Below are positions 29,524-39,530 of a stretch of DNA of 64,000 bases, piece after piece; within the stretch, counting starts at the first letter, position 1; the number at the start of each line of letters is the position of its first letter. The notes under the pieces were generated by a model. The model searched no databases and was not told the origin of the DNA. It saw only the letters and a list, made by a program, of their open reading frames with translations. The position numbers and the translations under genes were made by a program. The stretch covers positions 1 through 64,000 of the forward strand of contig NZ_RBZV01000011.1 in assembly GCF_003628145.1 (NCBI RefSeq). Reading direction: 5' to 3'. The stretch is from Trinickia fusca (lineage in GTDB: Bacteria > Pseudomonadota > Gammaproteobacteria > Burkholderiales > Burkholderiaceae).

Positions 29524-31686
29524 TCAGCGCACGCGCATGCCGGGCTTCGCGCCGCTATGCGGCTCGAGGATGTAGAGGCCCGGCTCCGCTTTCTCGTCGG
29601 CGGCCGACGCTGCGAGCACCATCCCCTCCGACATGCCGAACTTCATCTTGCGCGGTGCGAGGTTCGCGACCATCACCGTCAGCTTGCCGACGAGGTCCTC
29701 GGGGCGATAAGCCGACTTGATGCCGGAGAACACGTTGCGCGTTTTTTCCTCACCGACATCGAGCGTCAGTTGCAGCAGCTTGTCCGAGCCCTCGACGGCC
29801 TTGCACTCGACGATGCGCGCGATGCGCAGGTCGATCTTGCCGAAGTCGTCGATCGAGATGAAGCCGCCCGCGTCGTCGTCGCCGGCGGCGGGCTTGGCCG
29901 CGGGTTTTGCTGCCGCCGCGGCCTTCGTCTGCTGGGCCGATGCCTGCGCCGCGGCCGCGCCGGTTTCGGTCGGCTGGAGCGTCGCGCGGTTCGCCGCGAG
30001 CAGCGCTTCGAGCTGCTTGGCATCGATACGCGTCATCAGGTGCTGATAGGCGTTGATCGGGCGCTCGCCACTGAGCGGCTGGGCGGCGTGATCCCACGTG
30101 AGCGGCGCAACGCCGAGGAAGGCCTCGACATTGGCGGCCAGCGCCGGCAGCACCGGCTTGAGGGCGATCGTCAGCAGCCGGAATGCTTCGACGCACACGC
30201 TGACCGTCTCGTGCAGGGCGGCGGCGTTGGCCGGGTCCTTCGCCAGATCCCATGGCTTGGCCGTGTCGACGTACGTGTTCACGGCGTCGGCGAGCTCCAT
30301 CGTCTGGCGCAGCGCACGGCTATATTCGCGCGCCTCGTAATGCGCGGCGATTTGCGGCATCGCCTCACGCAGCGTGCCGAGCAGCGGATGGCGCATCGCG
30401 CCGTCGTGCACGCGCCCTTCGAAACGCTTGACCAGGAAGCCGGCCGCGCGGCTCGCGATGTTCACGTACTTGCCGACGATGTCGCTGTTCACGCGCGCCT
30501 GGAAGTCCTCGAGGTTCAGGTCGAGGTCTTCCATCGTCGCGTTGAGCTTGGCCGCGAAGTAGTAGCGCAGCCACTCGGGGTTCAGCCCCGTTTCGACGTA
30601 GCTGCGCGCCGTGATGAACGTGCCGCGCGACTTGGACATCTTCGCGCCGTCGACGGTCAGGAAGCCGTGCGCGAACACGTTCGTCGGCGTGCGGTGGCCC
30701 GAGAATTCGAGCATCGCGGGCCAGAACAGCGTGTGGAAGTACAGGATGTCCTTGCCGATGAAGTGATACTGCTCGGCGGACGAACCTTTCTTGACCCAAT
30801 CGTCGAAGTCGAGGTTCAGGCGCGAGGCGAGGTTCTTGAAGCTCGCGTAGTAGCCGACCGGCGCATCGAGCCAGACGTAGAAGTACTTGCCCGGCGCGCC
30901 AGGAATCTCGAAGCCGAAGTACGGCGCATCGCGCGAGATGTCCCAGTCGGACAGCTTGGCCTCGCCTGCGTCGCCGAGCCATTCGCGCATCTTGTTGGTC
31001 GCCTCGGGCTGGGCCAGGTCGCCGACCCAGGCGCGCAGGAACGTTTCGCAACGCGGATCCGACAGCCGGAAGAAGTAGTGCGTCGACTTCTTGCGCACGG
31101 GCGTTGCGCCCGAGACGACGGAATACGGGTTGACGAGCTCGGTCGGCTGGTAGGTCGAGCCGCAGACCTCGCAGTTGTCGCCGTACTGGTCCTTCGCGCC
31201 GCACTTCGGGCACTCGCCCTTCACGTAGCGGTCGGGCAGGAACATCTCTTTGACGGGGTCGTACGCCTGCTCGATTTCGCGGGCGTCGATGAGCCCCGCG
31301 TCTTGCAGTGAGCGGTAGATCGACCCGGCCAACTCGCGATTTTCCTCGGAGTCGGTCGAGTAATAGTTGTCGAACGAGATCAGGAAGCTGTCGAAGTCGC
31401 GCTTGTGCTCGCGCCAGACGCGCTCGATCAGCGCCTTCGGCGTGATGCCTTCTTTTTCGGCGCTCAGCATGATCGGCGTGCCGTGCGTGTCGTCGGCGCC
31501 GACGTAGTAGATCTCGTGCCCATGCATTCGCATCGCGCGCACCCAGATGTCGGTCTGGATGTATTCGACCAAGTGGCCGAGGTGGATCTGTCCGTTCGCG
31601 TACGGCAACGCGGACGTGACGAGAATGCGGCGGCGGCTGGCGCGCGCGCCTCCCTGCGCGATCGAATCGTGGGCGGGTGCTGTCAT
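29524..31686 (-). CDS. metG: Methionyl-tRNA synthetase
   Basis: MetRS charges initiator and elongator tRNA-Met. The 720-residue protein has the HIGH-type motif in [19 protein letters not shown], the zinc knuckle CPKCG...CEVCG near residues 170-190, the [12 protein letters not shown] motif and a C-terminal tRNA-binding (Trbp111-like) domain after a Gly/Ala-rich linker. The ATG at 31686 gives the family N-terminus; the 86-codon upstream extension has no match and ends in an antisense open frame. In many proteobacteria metG faces mrp; here an OmpA-type lipoprotein lies between. Confidence 0.97.
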   Translation of the reverse strand: MTAPAHDSIAQGGARASRRRILVTSALPYANGQIHLGHLVEYIQTDIWVRAMRMHGHEIYYVGADDTHGTPIMLSAEKEGITPKALIERVWREHKRDFDSFLISFDNYYSTDSEENRELAGSIYRSLQDAGLIDAREIEQAYDPVKEMFLPDRYVKGECPKCGAKDQYGDNCEVCGSTYQPTELVNPYSVVSGATPVRKKSTHYFFRLSDPRCETFLRAWVGDLAQPEATNKMREWLGDAGEAKLSDWDISRDAPYFGFEIPGAPGKYFYVWLDAPVGYYASFKNLASRLNLDFDDWVKKGSSAEQYHFIGKDILYFHTLFWPAMLEFSGHRTPTNVFAHGFLTVDGAKMSKSRGTFITARSYVETGLNPEWLRYYFAAKLNATMEDLDLNLEDFQARVNSDIVGKYVNIASRAAGFLVKRFEGRVHDGAMRHPLLGTLREAMPQIAAHYEAREYSRALRQTMELADAVNTYVDTAKPWDLAKDPANAAALHETVSVCVEAFRLLTIALKPVLPALAANVEAFLGVAPLTWDHAAQPLSGERPINAYQHLMTRIDAKQLEALLAANRATLQPTETGAAAAQASAQQTKAAAAAKPAAKPAAGDDDAGGFISIDDFGKIDLRIARIVECKAVEGSDKLLQLTLDVGEEKTRNVFSGIKSAYRPEDLVGKLTVMVANLAPRKMKFGMSEGMVLAASAADEKAEPGLYILEPHSGAKPGMRVR

Positions 31687-32112
31687 GGGCTTTCTGGAGA
31701 GGAACTGCGAAGGGAAAGCGTCGATTCTAACAGGCGCGGCGGGGGGCAGCCGGCTCGGAGCGGGCACCGGCAAGGCAGGATGGGCGCGGTTATTCGGGTC
31801 GGAGGAGGCCGGAGACGAGACCCGGTTGGCCGGTCGAGGCGACCAGGATCGGTAAAAAACGGGCAAAAAAAACCGGGGCGATAGGCCCCGGAGCAACAAC
31901 GACAAGAGGAGAATGGTGACGCAGCGGCGCGGTTCGCCAGCCACGTACCGAAGATACAGACAGCGGATTTCCCGGTGAGTTTCCGTCGATTCGAAAGTTT
32001 TTTCGAATCGTTTACCGAGACCTTGCCGGAGGCTGGCCGCGAGCCTGGAAAGTCGGGGCGGAGCACCCGGGCGACCAGGTGCTCCGCTTCTCTGCTCGTC
32101 GAGTTGCGCCCT
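31687..32112. other. Intergenic region between OmpA-type lipoprotein and metG
   Basis: This 426-base gap lies between two leftward genes. It contains a hairpin at 32059-32082 (GCGGAGCACC with GGTGCTCCGC) just after the lipoprotein gene, a ten-base perfect inverted repeat with a GTTT loop at 31987-32010, and a strong minus-strand terminator at 31865-31891. No credible gene was found. The spacing leaves about 170 bases between the first hairpin and the last terminator, which could be a long 3' UTR or a small RNA. Confidence 0.6.
31865..31891 (-). terminator. Rho-independent terminator upstream of metG
   Basis: A seven-base GC stem (31873-31879 with 31885-31891) with a five-base loop is followed on the minus strand by eight T. 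It is strong, yet it sits 220 bases beyond the nearest leftward gene. Confidence 0.85.
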
Positions 32113-32778
32113 TTATTGGACGGTCGGTTGCTGACCGTGCTGCGCCGTCGCGCGCAGGTAGATCTCGACCCGGCGGTTCTGGGCGCGGCCGGCTTCGGTA
32201 GTGTTGTCGGCGATCGGCTGGTTCGCGCCCATGCCTTGAGCCGACAGGCGCTGCGCGGCCACGCCGTGCTGCGCGAGGTAGCCCGTGACGCTCTGGGCGC
32301 GGTTCACGGACAGCGTCTGGTTGTAGGCCGGCTGGCCAGTGCTGTCGGTATGGCCGACGACCTGCGCGATCACCTCGGGGTTCTGGTTCAGCGTCTGGGC
32401 GACCTGATCGAGCACCGGCGCGAACGACGGCTTGATCGAGTAGCTGTTGGTGTCGAACGTGACCGAGCTCGGGATGTTGAGCTTGAGCGAGCCGTCGGGC
32501 TGCTCGGTGATCTGCGTGCCGGTGCCTTTGGTGGCGCCGGACAGCTTGTTGTGGATCGCCTGCCAGTTGTAGCCGGTGATGCCGCCAGCCGCGGCGCCGA
32601 TTGCGCCGCCGATCGCCGCACCCTTGCCGCCGCCCACGAGTGCGCCGATGCCGGCGCCGAGCCCGGCCCCGACGCCGGTGCCGACGGCCGTGTTGGTCTG
32701 CTGCTGGGTGGCGCAGCCGGCAACGAGCGCGGCGGCGACGGTCATGACGGTCAGGCGGGTGACGATTTTTGCTTTCAT
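32113..32778 (-). CDS. OmpA-family lipoprotein
   Basis: This 221-residue outer-membrane lipoprotein has a lipobox LVAGC with the acylated Cys22, a Gly-zipper segment (residues 35-70, GAGLGAGIGALVGGGKGAAI) that may insert in the membrane, and a C-terminal OmpA domain that binds peptidoglycan: FDTNSYSIKP, VVGHTDSTGQPAYNQTLSVN and AGRAQNRRVEIYL. The architecture resembles YiaD-type proteins. GAGG lies eight bases ahead of the ATG. It lies leftward, divergent from mrp. Lgt in this window would process it. Confidence 0.9.
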   Translation of the reverse strand: MKAKIVTRLTVMTVAAALVAGCATQQQTNTAVGTGVGAGLGAGIGALVGGGKGAAIGGAIGAAAGGITGYNWQAIHNKLSGATKGTGTQITEQPDGSLKLNIPSSVTFDTNSYSIKPSFAPVLDQVAQTLNQNPEVIAQVVGHTDSTGQPAYNQTLSVNRAQSVTGYLAQHGVAAQRLSAQGMGANQPIADNTTEAGRAQNRRVEIYLRATAQHGQQPTVQ

Positions 32779-33100
32779 GTTCGTGTCCTCTCAAAAAAAC
32801 TGGTCGGAACGGCGTCCTGGGTGAACGTCTCGGGCGCGATGAGCGGCCCGGTGTCGTCGGGCCTGGACGACGCGTCTTCCAACTGGAGTGGCGCGAGCCA
32901 CTACAATAGCGCGTGTACGTCGCGTTGCGGCACCACGGCTTTGTGAGGCGCGAAGTTGCCCGGTGGGTCGCCTTTTGGCAATGGCGAGCAACACTTTCTT
33001 TCAACTATTTCCGTCCAGTACGACGCTTCGCCAAGGGCCATCGGCCTGCTTGGCGAGGCCCGTCGCTACTTTGCAACCCTTTCTCTTCGGAGTCGTTTCG
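32779..33100. other. Intergenic region between OmpA-type lipoprotein and mrp
   Basis: This 322-base gap separates divergent genes and should contain both promoters. A possible minus-10 element TACAAT lies at 32902-32907, but no well-spaced minus-35 match was found. No coding region or RNA family was recognised; an open frame running into mrp from 32888 has no homology upstream of 33101. Confidence 0.5.
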
Positions 33101-34189
33101 ATGAGCATTGATCGGGCCTTGGTCGACGCTGCCCTCGCGGCCGTCGCAGACCCCAACACGGGCCGTCCGTTCGCGGCAGCCAAAGGCATCAGGAACGTCG
33201 CGATCGACGGCGCCACAGTCAAGGCCGAGCTCGTGCTCGGCTACCCGGCCAGGAGCCAGTTCGACGCGCTGCGCGCCCTCGTCGTCGACGCGCTGCTGAA
33301 GGTGCCGGGCGTGGCCGGCGCCGACATCACGGTGTCGCAATCGATCGTCGCGCATACGGTGCAGCCAGGCATGAAGCTGCTGCCGAACGTGAAGAACATC
33401 GTCGCGGTGGCGTCGGGCAAGGGCGGCGTCGGCAAGAGCACGACGGCCGTCAACCTCGCGCTGGCGCTGGCTGCGGAAGGCGCATCGGTCGGCATTCTCG
33501 ACGCCGACATCTACGGGCCGTCGCTTCCGACGATGCTCGGCATCACCGGGCGCCCCGAGTCGCCCGACGGGAAGACGATGAATCCGCTCGCGGGCCACGG
33601 CATCGAGGCCAATTCGATCGGCTTTCTGGTGGAGCAGGACAATCCGATGGTCTGGCGCGGCCCGATGGTCACGTCGGCGCTCGAACAGCTGCTGCGCCAG
33701 ACGAACTGGGGCGAGCTCGACTATCTGATCGTCGACATGCCGCCGGGCACCGGCGACATCCAGCTCACGTTGTCGCAGCGCGTGCCCGTGACGGGCGCGG
33801 TGATCGTCACGACGCCGCAGGACATCGCGCTGATCGACGCGAAGAAGGGGCTCAAGATGTTCGAGAAGGTCGGCATCCCGATCCTCGGCATCGTCGAGAA
33901 CATGAGCATTCACATCTGCTCGAACTGCGGCCATGCCGAGCACATCTTCGGCACCGGTGGGGGCGAGCGCATGGCGAAGGATTACGGCGTCGACGTACTC
34001 GGCAGTCTGCCGCTCGATATGGCGATTCGCGAGCAGGCCGACGGCGGCCGGCCGACCGTCGTGGCCGATCCCGATGGGCGCATCGCGCAGATGTACCGCG
34101 CCATCGCGCGCAAGATGGCGATCCACATCGCGGAGCGCGCACGCGACATGAGCGCGAAGTTCCCGACCATCGTCGTGCAGAACACCTGA
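33101..34189 (+). CDS. mrp: Mrp/ApbC-type iron-sulfur cluster carrier ATPase
   Basis: Mrp (ApbC) binds and transfers Fe-S clusters in an ATP-dependent way. The 362-residue protein has an N-terminal DUF59-like MIP18 domain (residues 1-85, with AIDGATVKAELVLGYPA), the P-loop SGKGGVGKSTTAVNLA, LDADIYGPSLPTMLG, DMPPGTGDIQLTL, and the cluster-binding pair in ICSNCGHAEH. The ATG at 33101 gives the normal N-terminus. It precedes the SodC-like lipoprotein gene by 144 bases. Confidence 0.95.
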   Translation: MSIDRALVDAALAAVADPNTGRPFAAAKGIRNVAIDGATVKAELVLGYPARSQFDALRALVVDALLKVPGVAGADITVSQSIVAHTVQPGMKLLPNVKNIVAVASGKGGVGKSTTAVNLALALAAEGASVGILDADIYGPSLPTMLGITGRPESPDGKTMNPLAGHGIEANSIGFLVEQDNPMVWRGPMVTSALEQLLRQTNWGELDYLIVDMPPGTGDIQLTLSQRVPVTGAVIVTTPQDIALIDAKKGLKMFEKVGIPILGIVENMSIHICSNCGHAEHIFGTGGGERMAKDYGVDVLGSLPLDMAIREQADGGRPTVVADPDGRIAQMYRAIARKMAIHIAERARDMSAKFPTIVVQNT

Positions 34190-34333
34190 TGCGTGCCATG
34201 CCGCTCGTAGGGGCGTTCCGGCTTGCCGAACTGCCATCGATGTGCTTGGCGTGCGCCCGACGCGGTATCATGTCGCCTTCGCTTGATCCGGTCGGGCGGC
34301 GCGTGGGGCGTCGCGGGCCGGCATGAGGATCGC

Positions 34334-34879
34334 ATGAGACAACGAACCGACGGGCGGCATGCGCACCGTCTGAACGCGCTGGCCTTGGCCGGCCTTCTCG
34401 GGCTGACTTTCGCGTTCGGCGGCTGCACGACCATCTTCGGCAACCACGAAAAGCGCGCGCAAGCCCAGCTACGACCGACCGCCGGCAACGGCGCGCGGGG
34501 CACCGTCACGTTTGTCGAACGTGCGGACGGCGTGCAAGTCACCTACAACCTGGTCGGGCTGCCTCCCAACAGCGACCACGCGCTGCAAGTGCACGAGCGC
34601 GGCGACTGCAACGCGGTGGACGGCTCAAGCGCCGGCGCCGTGTTCGCACCGACGGCTGCGCGGTTGAAGAGCGGCGTGCGCGTCGAGGGCGACCTCGGCA
34701 ACCTCCATGCGGACGAGACCGGTGTGGCGACGGGGTTCATCGTGGCGCCCGATCTCTCGCTCGACGGCGTGCGCTCGGTGCTCGGGCGCTCGGTCCTCGT
34801 GCATCGCGATACCAGCGATCCGGCTTTCGCCGAGCACGGGGCAGGCCCGGCGCTCGCATGCGGCCAAATCCGGCAGTGA
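34334..34879 (+). CDS. SodC-like lipoprotein lacking most metal ligands
   Basis: This 181-residue protein has a lipobox (FAFGGC, Cys31) and the beta-barrel pattern of Cu/Zn superoxide dismutase: [43 protein letters not shown] and [11 protein letters not shown]. Aligned by eye, the first Cu ligand of the FHVH motif is Gln, the bridging HFNP histidine is replaced (VFAP), the HGGP histidine is missing and the histidine before GDLGN is replaced. Only the second His of the pair, the GDL Asp and the VVH His remain. It is therefore unlikely to be an active dismutase. dcd starts 22 bases downstream. The ATG at 34334 fits the signal peptide better than one at 34223. Confidence 0.85.
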   Translation: MRQRTDGRHAHRLNALALAGLLGLTFAFGGCTTIFGNHEKRAQAQLRPTAGNGARGTVTFVERADGVQVTYNLVGLPPNSDHALQVHERGDCNAVDGSSAGAVFAPTAARLKSGVRVEGDLGNLHADETGVATGFIVAPDLSLDGVRSVLGRSVLVHRDTSDPAFAEHGAGPALACGQIRQ

Positions 34880-34901
34880 ACCCGTTTTCCAGCGTCACTT
34901 T

Positions 34902-35471
34902 ATGACCATCAAATCCGACAAGTGGATTCGGCGCATGGCCGACCAGCACAAGATGATCGAGCCGTTCGTGCACGATCAGGTCCGTATGGGCGAGGACGGC
35001 CGCAAGATCGTGAGCTTCGGCACCTCGAGCTACGGCTACGACATTCGTTGCGCGGACGAATTCAAGATCTTCACGAACATCAACTCGACGATCGTCGATC
35101 CGAAGAATTTCGACGAAAAGTCGTTCGTCGACTTCAAGGGCGACGTCTGCATCATTCCGCCGAACTCGTTCGCGCTCGCGCGCACGGTGGAATATTTCCG
35201 CATTCCGCGCAACGTGCTGACGGTGTGCCTCGGCAAGTCGACCTACGCGCGCTGCGGGATCATCGTCAACGTGACGCCGTTCGAGCCCGAGTGGGAAGGC
35301 TACGTGACGCTCGAATTCTCGAATACGACACCATTGCCGGCGAAAATCTACGCCAACGAGGGTGTTGCGCAGGTGCTGTTCTTCGAAAGCGACGAAGTGT
35401 GCGACGTGTCGTATGCCGATCGCGGCGGCAAGTATCAGGGGCAGCATGGTGTCACGCTGCCCAAGACCTGA
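34902..35471 (+). CDS. dcd: dCTP deaminase
   Basis: Dcd converts dCTP to dUTP, the first step to dTMP. The 189 residues are the usual length. Diagnostic segments are [60 protein letters not shown] (with the catalytic glutamate region), and the C-terminal [20 protein letters not shown] that closes over the nucleotide. The ATG at 34902 gives the family N-terminus [13 protein letters not shown]. Confidence 0.97.
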   Translation: MTIKSDKWIRRMADQHKMIEPFVHDQVRMGEDGRKIVSFGTSSYGYDIRCADEFKIFTNINSTIVDPKNFDEKSFVDFKGDVCIIPPNSFALARTVEYFRIPRNVLTVCLGKSTYARCGIIVNVTPFEPEWEGYVTLEFSNTTPLPAKIYANEGVAQVLFFESDEVCDVSYADRGGKYQGQHGVTLPKT

Positions 35472-35589
35472 CGCCGTTTTTCGCCTGTTTCGCGACGCAT
35501 AGCGCGCACTGACCCGATTCACCGAGCGGCCGCTGGGCACGAGGGATGCCAACCCTGTGCCGGCGGTCCTTGTTTTTGGAGATGCTTCC

Positions 35590-37869
35590 ATGAAGTTCCG
35601 TTTCCCCGTCGTCATCATCGATGAAGACTTTCGCTCCGAGAACATCTCGGGTTCCGGCATCCGTGCGCTCGCCGAAGCGATCGAAGGGGAGGGGGTGGAG
35701 GTGCTCGGCCTCACGAGCTACGGCGACCTGACTTCGTTCGCGCAGCAATCGAGCCGCGCGTCGTGCTTCATCCTGTCGCTCGACGACGACGAGCTGATGC
35801 TCGGCGAGACCGGTCCCGACGGCGAGCTGCCCGAGTTGGCCACGGCCATTCTCGAACTGCGCGCGTTCGTCGCCGAGGTACGCCGCCGCAACGCCGACAT
35901 TCCGATCTTTCTGTACGGTGAGACGCGCACGTCGCGCCACCTGCCGAACGACATCCTGCGCGAGCTGCACGGCTTCATCCACATGTTCGAGGACACGCCC
36001 GAGTTCGTCGCGCGCCACATCGTGCGCGAGGCCAAGGTCTACCTCGACTCGCTCTCGCCGCCGTTCTTCAAGGAGCTCGTCAAGTATGCCGACGAAGGCT
36101 CGTACTCGTGGCACTGCCCGGGGCACTCGGGTGGCGTCGCGTTCCTGAAGAGCCCGCTCGGCCAGATGTTCCATCAATTTTTCGGCGAGAACATGCTGCG
36201 CGCCGACGTGTGCAACGCCGTGGACGAGCTCGGGCAACTGCTCGATCACATCGGTCCGGTGGCCGCGTCCGAGCGCAACGCCGCGCGCATCTTCAGCGCC
36301 GATCACCTGTTCTTCGTGACGAACGGCACCTCGACGTCGAACAAGATCGTCTGGCACGCGACGGTCGCGCCGGGTGACATCGTCGTCGTCGACCGCAACT
36401 GCCACAAGTCGATCCTGCACGCGATCACGATGACGGGGGCGATCCCCGTGTTCCTCACGCCGACGCGCAACAACTTCGGCATCATCGGCCCGATTCCGCG
36501 CGACGAGTTCAAGCCCGAGAACATCCGCAAGAAGATCGAGGCGAACCCGTTCGCGCGCGAGGCGCTGGCGAAGAATCCGAACCTGAAGCCGCGCATCCTC
36601 ACGATCACGCAGAGCACGTACGACGGCGTCGTCTACAACGTCGAGATGATCAAGGACCTGCTGGGCGACTTCCTCGACACGCTGCACTTCGACGAAGCGT
36701 GGCTGCCGCATGCCGAGTTCCACTCGTTCTACCAGGACATGCATGCGATCGGCGCGGGCCGTCCGCGCACGGGCGCACTCGTGTTCGCGACGCACTCGAC
36801 GCACAAGCTGCTGGCCGGCATCTCGCAGGCGTCGCAGATCGTCGTGCAGGATTCGGTCAACGGCGTGTTCGACAAGCATCGCTTCAACGAGGCGTATCTG
36901 ATGCACACGTCGACGAGCCCGCAATACGCGATCATCGCCTCGTGCGACGTCGCGGCTGCGATGATGGAGCCGCCCGGCGGCACGGCACTCGTCGAAGAGT
37001 CGATCGCCGAGGCGCTCGATTTCCGCCGCGCGATGCGCAAGGTCGATGCCGAATACGGTGACGAATGGTTCTTCCAGGTGTGGGGGCCCGACGCGCTCGC
37101 CGACGAAGGCATCGGCTCGCGCGAGGACTGGGTCCTGCGCGCCGACGATCCGTGGCACGGCTTCGGCTCGCTCGCCGAAGGCTTCAACATGCTCGATCCG
37201 ATCAAGGCCACGATCGTCACGCCGGGCCTGGACCTCGCCGGCGACTTTGGCGAGACGGGCATCCCGGCCGCGATCGTGACGAAGTATCTGGCCGAGCACG
37301 GCATCATCGTCGAAAAGACGGGCCTGTACTCGTTCTTCATCATGTTCACGATCGGCATCACGAAGGGTCGCTGGAACTCGATGGTGACCGAGCTGCAGCA
37401 GTTCAAGGACGACTACGACAACAACCAGCCGTTGTGGCGCGTGCTGCCCGAGTTCGTCGCGCAGCATCCGGCTTACGAGCGCATGGGCCTGCGCGATCTG
37501 TGCCAGCAGATCCACAGCGTGTACCGCGCGAACGACATCGCACGCCTCACGACCGAGATGTATCTGTCGAACATGGAGCCGGCGATGAAGCCGTCCGACG
37601 CATTCGCGAAGCTCGCCCACCGCGAGATCGACCGGGTGCCGATCGACGAGCTCGAGGGTCGGGTGACGAGCATCCTGCTCACGCCGTACCCGCCGGGTAT
37701 CCCGCTGTTGATTCCGGGCGAGCGCTTCAACAAGACGATCGTCAACTATTTGAAGTTCGCGCGCGAGTTCAACGAACGCTTCCCGGGTTTCTCGACGGAC
37801 ATTCACGGGCTCGTGGCCGAGTCGATCAACGGCCGCGTCGAATACTTCGTCGACTGCGTGCGGATGTGA
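35590..37869 (+). CDS. Orn/Lys/Arg decarboxylase, AdiA-like
   Basis: This 759-residue PLP enzyme of the fold-I decarboxylase group resembles arginine decarboxylase AdiA in length and sequence. It has an N-terminal receiver-like wing domain (about 1-130), then EGSYSWHCPGHSGGVAFLKS, TNGTSTSNKIV, VVDRNCHKSILHAI, LHFDEAWLPHAEF and HSTHKLLAG, where Lys406 should form the Schiff base. C-terminal PYPPGIPLLIPGERF is also typical. Whether arginine, lysine or ornithine is preferred cannot be settled by eye. It follows dcd by 118 bases and precedes the LprI-like gene by two. It may serve polyamine supply or acid resistance. Confidence 0.9.
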   Translation: MKFRFPVVIIDEDFRSENISGSGIRALAEAIEGEGVEVLGLTSYGDLTSFAQQSSRASCFILSLDDDELMLGETGPDGELPELATAILELRAFVAEVRRRNADIPIFLYGETRTSRHLPNDILRELHGFIHMFEDTPEFVARHIVREAKVYLDSLSPPFFKELVKYADEGSYSWHCPGHSGGVAFLKSPLGQMFHQFFGENMLRADVCNAVDELGQLLDHIGPVAASERNAARIFSADHLFFVTNGTSTSNKIVWHATVAPGDIVVVDRNCHKSILHAITMTGAIPVFLTPTRNNFGIIGPIPRDEFKPENIRKKIEANPFAREALAKNPNLKPRILTITQSTYDGVVYNVEMIKDLLGDFLDTLHFDEAWLPHAEFHSFYQDMHAIGAGRPRTGALVFATHSTHKLLAGISQASQIVVQDSVNGVFDKHRFNEAYLMHTSTSPQYAIIASCDVAAAMMEPPGGTALVEESIAEALDFRRAMRKVDAEYGDEWFFQVWGPDALADEGIGSREDWVLRADDPWHGFGSLAEGFNMLDPIKATIVTPGLDLAGDFGETGIPAAIVTKYLAEHGIIVEKTGLYSFFIMFTIGITKGRWNSMVTELQQFKDDYDNNQPLWRVLPEFVAQHPAYERMGLRDLCQQIHSVYRANDIARLTTEMYLSNMEPAMKPSDAFAKLAHREIDRVPIDELEGRVTSILLTPYPPGIPLLIPGERFNKTIVNYLKFAREFNERFPGFSTDIHGLVAESINGRVEYFVDCVRM

Positions 37870-37871
37870 CG

Positions 37872-38642
37872 ATGCGGCGTACTCGCCCTCGCATTCATGC
37901 AAGGCTGGGTCGTGCGCTGCTCGTGCTGGCTTTGGCTGCGGCCGGTGCGGGTGCAATTGCCGTGCCGCAGGCCGCCCACGCCGAAGCGGCGCCGGCCGAC
38001 CCGATCGATACGGCCATGCGCGAATGCCTTGCGCGGGCCGATCGCTCGTCGACGGCCGGCCAGGTGCAGTGTACGGACGCCGCGCGCGCGGCGTGGCGTA
38101 GTGCAAGCGACGCGGCTTACCAATCACTCGAGGCCAATGCGCCCGAGAAAGTGCGGCGTGGCTGGCAGGAAAGCCAGCGGCGCTGGCTCGCATGGCGCAA
38201 TCAGGAGGTGGTGCTCGTGCGCGCCGTGATCGCGACGACGCGCGGGTCGGTCTACGAGATGGCAGGGGCCAATCTCCTGTTGCAGCCGGAGCGTGATCGC
38301 GCGCTGGCCTTGCGGCGCGTGGCGGCGTCCTTTGACGCGCAGGGGCAGCAATCCTCGTCCCAGCCGGCCGCCGACAGCAACGACAACCCCATGCCTCGTC
38401 TGCGTGCTTGCTCGCTCGATGCGGCTTGCGAACACGCGCAATTCGATGTGAACCGCTACCGCCGCAAGCTGCGCGACAAGTTGCCGTCGCATGTGCGCAC
38501 GACGCTTGCGCGGGCGCAGCGCGCATGGCTCGCCTATTACGAAGCGACGGCTCCGCTCGGCAGCGAAGCCGATCGTGCCGATTTGATCGGCGCGCGCGTG
38601 GCGACGATGAAGCGCTTGTCGGAGACGGCGGGGAACGACTGA
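37872..38642 (+). CDS. LprI-like (DUF1311) secreted protein
   Basis: This 256-residue protein has a signal peptide (LVLALAAAGAGAIAVPQAAHA, cut near residue 37) and two DUF1311-like repeats, the domain of the lysozyme inhibitor LprI: the first near residues 45-140 (MRECLARADRSSTAGQVQCT...WQESQRRWLAWRN) and the second near 175-250 (RRKLRDKLPSHVRTTLARAQ...WLAYYEA). Paired cysteines occur in each. The start is two bases after the decarboxylase stop, so they are coupled. A role in lysozyme inhibition is inferred from the family only. Confidence 0.75.
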   Translation: MRRTRPRIHARLGRALLVLALAAAGAGAIAVPQAAHAEAAPADPIDTAMRECLARADRSSTAGQVQCTDAARAAWRSASDAAYQSLEANAPEKVRRGWQESQRRWLAWRNQEVVLVRAVIATTRGSVYEMAGANLLLQPERDRALALRRVAASFDAQGQQSSSQPAADSNDNPMPRLRACSLDAACEHAQFDVNRYRRKLRDKLPSHVRTTLARAQRAWLAYYEATAPLGSEADRADLIGARVATMKRLSETAGND

Positions 38643-38651
38643 CCGGCTCGC

Positions 38652-39530
38652 TCACCGGCGCTTCTGCACCTGGCTGGGCGAGTACCCGAAATGCCGCTTG
38701 AACACGGTCGCGAACTGACTGTGCTGGTTGTAGCCGCACTCGAGCGCGACGCCCGTAATCTTGCGCTTGCCGTCGGTCAGCAATTGATAGGCGCGGCTCA
38801 TGCGCAGCTTCGTCAGATACGCGTGGGGCGAATGACCGAACGTATTCTTGAACTTGCGCAGGAAGTGGTAGCGGCTCAGGTTGCAGATGCGTGCGAGGTC
38901 GTCGAGGCGGATCGCGTCGCCCAGGTGCGCGTCGATAAACGCGTCGATCTCGTTGATCTGCGACGGCGACAGCTTGCCGCGTACGCTCGTCGACTCGATG
39001 CCCGTGAAGGCATAGCCGCGAATCATGTGCAGGGCGATCCAGTTGGCCAGGCTGTCGAGGCCATGCGCGAGCGAGGCATCGGTCCAGTCGGTCTGCGCGA
39101 TGCTGCGGGCGGCCGAGCTGATGACGGGCGATTCTTCGAAGACGACCTCCCGAAAGCGGTAACGGCGCGGCGTCCCGTCGGTGAACGGCGCGAGGCTTTG
39201 CCCGATATTGCGATCGTCGAAGTGCAGCTGCAGTACGCGCATCGAACCGGTGACACGCCAGCGCGAGTGCCTGCCGCCAGCCGGAAACAGGCATACCGCC
39301 CCATCGAAGCCGTGGCGGACGGTCTTGCCGTTCTCGATCAGGCTGCACTGTTCGCCGCCAGCCAGACAGACGTTGAGCACGTGCTCGGCCGACGGCATGT
39401 GCTCGAGCTGCACGCCGCACGCATGCCATTCCAGGAGCTCGATGCCGGACGTCAAATGCATCGAGCGAATGCGTTCGATACCAGCCGTTTTTTCGGCAAC
39501 CCAAACGGTTTGCAAATTTGACGAGAGCAT
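38652..39530 (-). CDS. AraC-family transcriptional regulator
   Basis: This 292-residue regulator has an N-terminal cupin-like sensing part (residues 1-165) and a C-terminal AraC/XylS DNA-binding domain with two helix-turn-helix motifs: RLDDLARICNLSRYHFLRKF and ITGVALECGYNQHSQFATVF, ending FKRHFGYSPSQVQKRR. The ATG at 39530 is used; the open frame runs 51 codons further but without matching sequence. It converges on the LprI-like gene and is separated from argH by an AT-rich gap. No target gene or effector can be named. Confidence 0.87.
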   Translation of the reverse strand: MLSSNLQTVWVAEKTAGIERIRSMHLTSGIELLEWHACGVQLEHMPSAEHVLNVCLAGGEQCSLIENGKTVRHGFDGAVCLFPAGGRHSRWRVTGSMRVLQLHFDDRNIGQSLAPFTDGTPRRYRFREVVFEESPVISSAARSIAQTDWTDASLAHGLDSLANWIALHMIRGYAFTGIESTSVRGKLSPSQINEIDAFIDAHLGDAIRLDDLARICNLSRYHFLRKFKNTFGHSPHAYLTKLRMSRAYQLLTDGKRKITGVALECGYNQHSQFATVFKRHFGYSPSQVQKRR

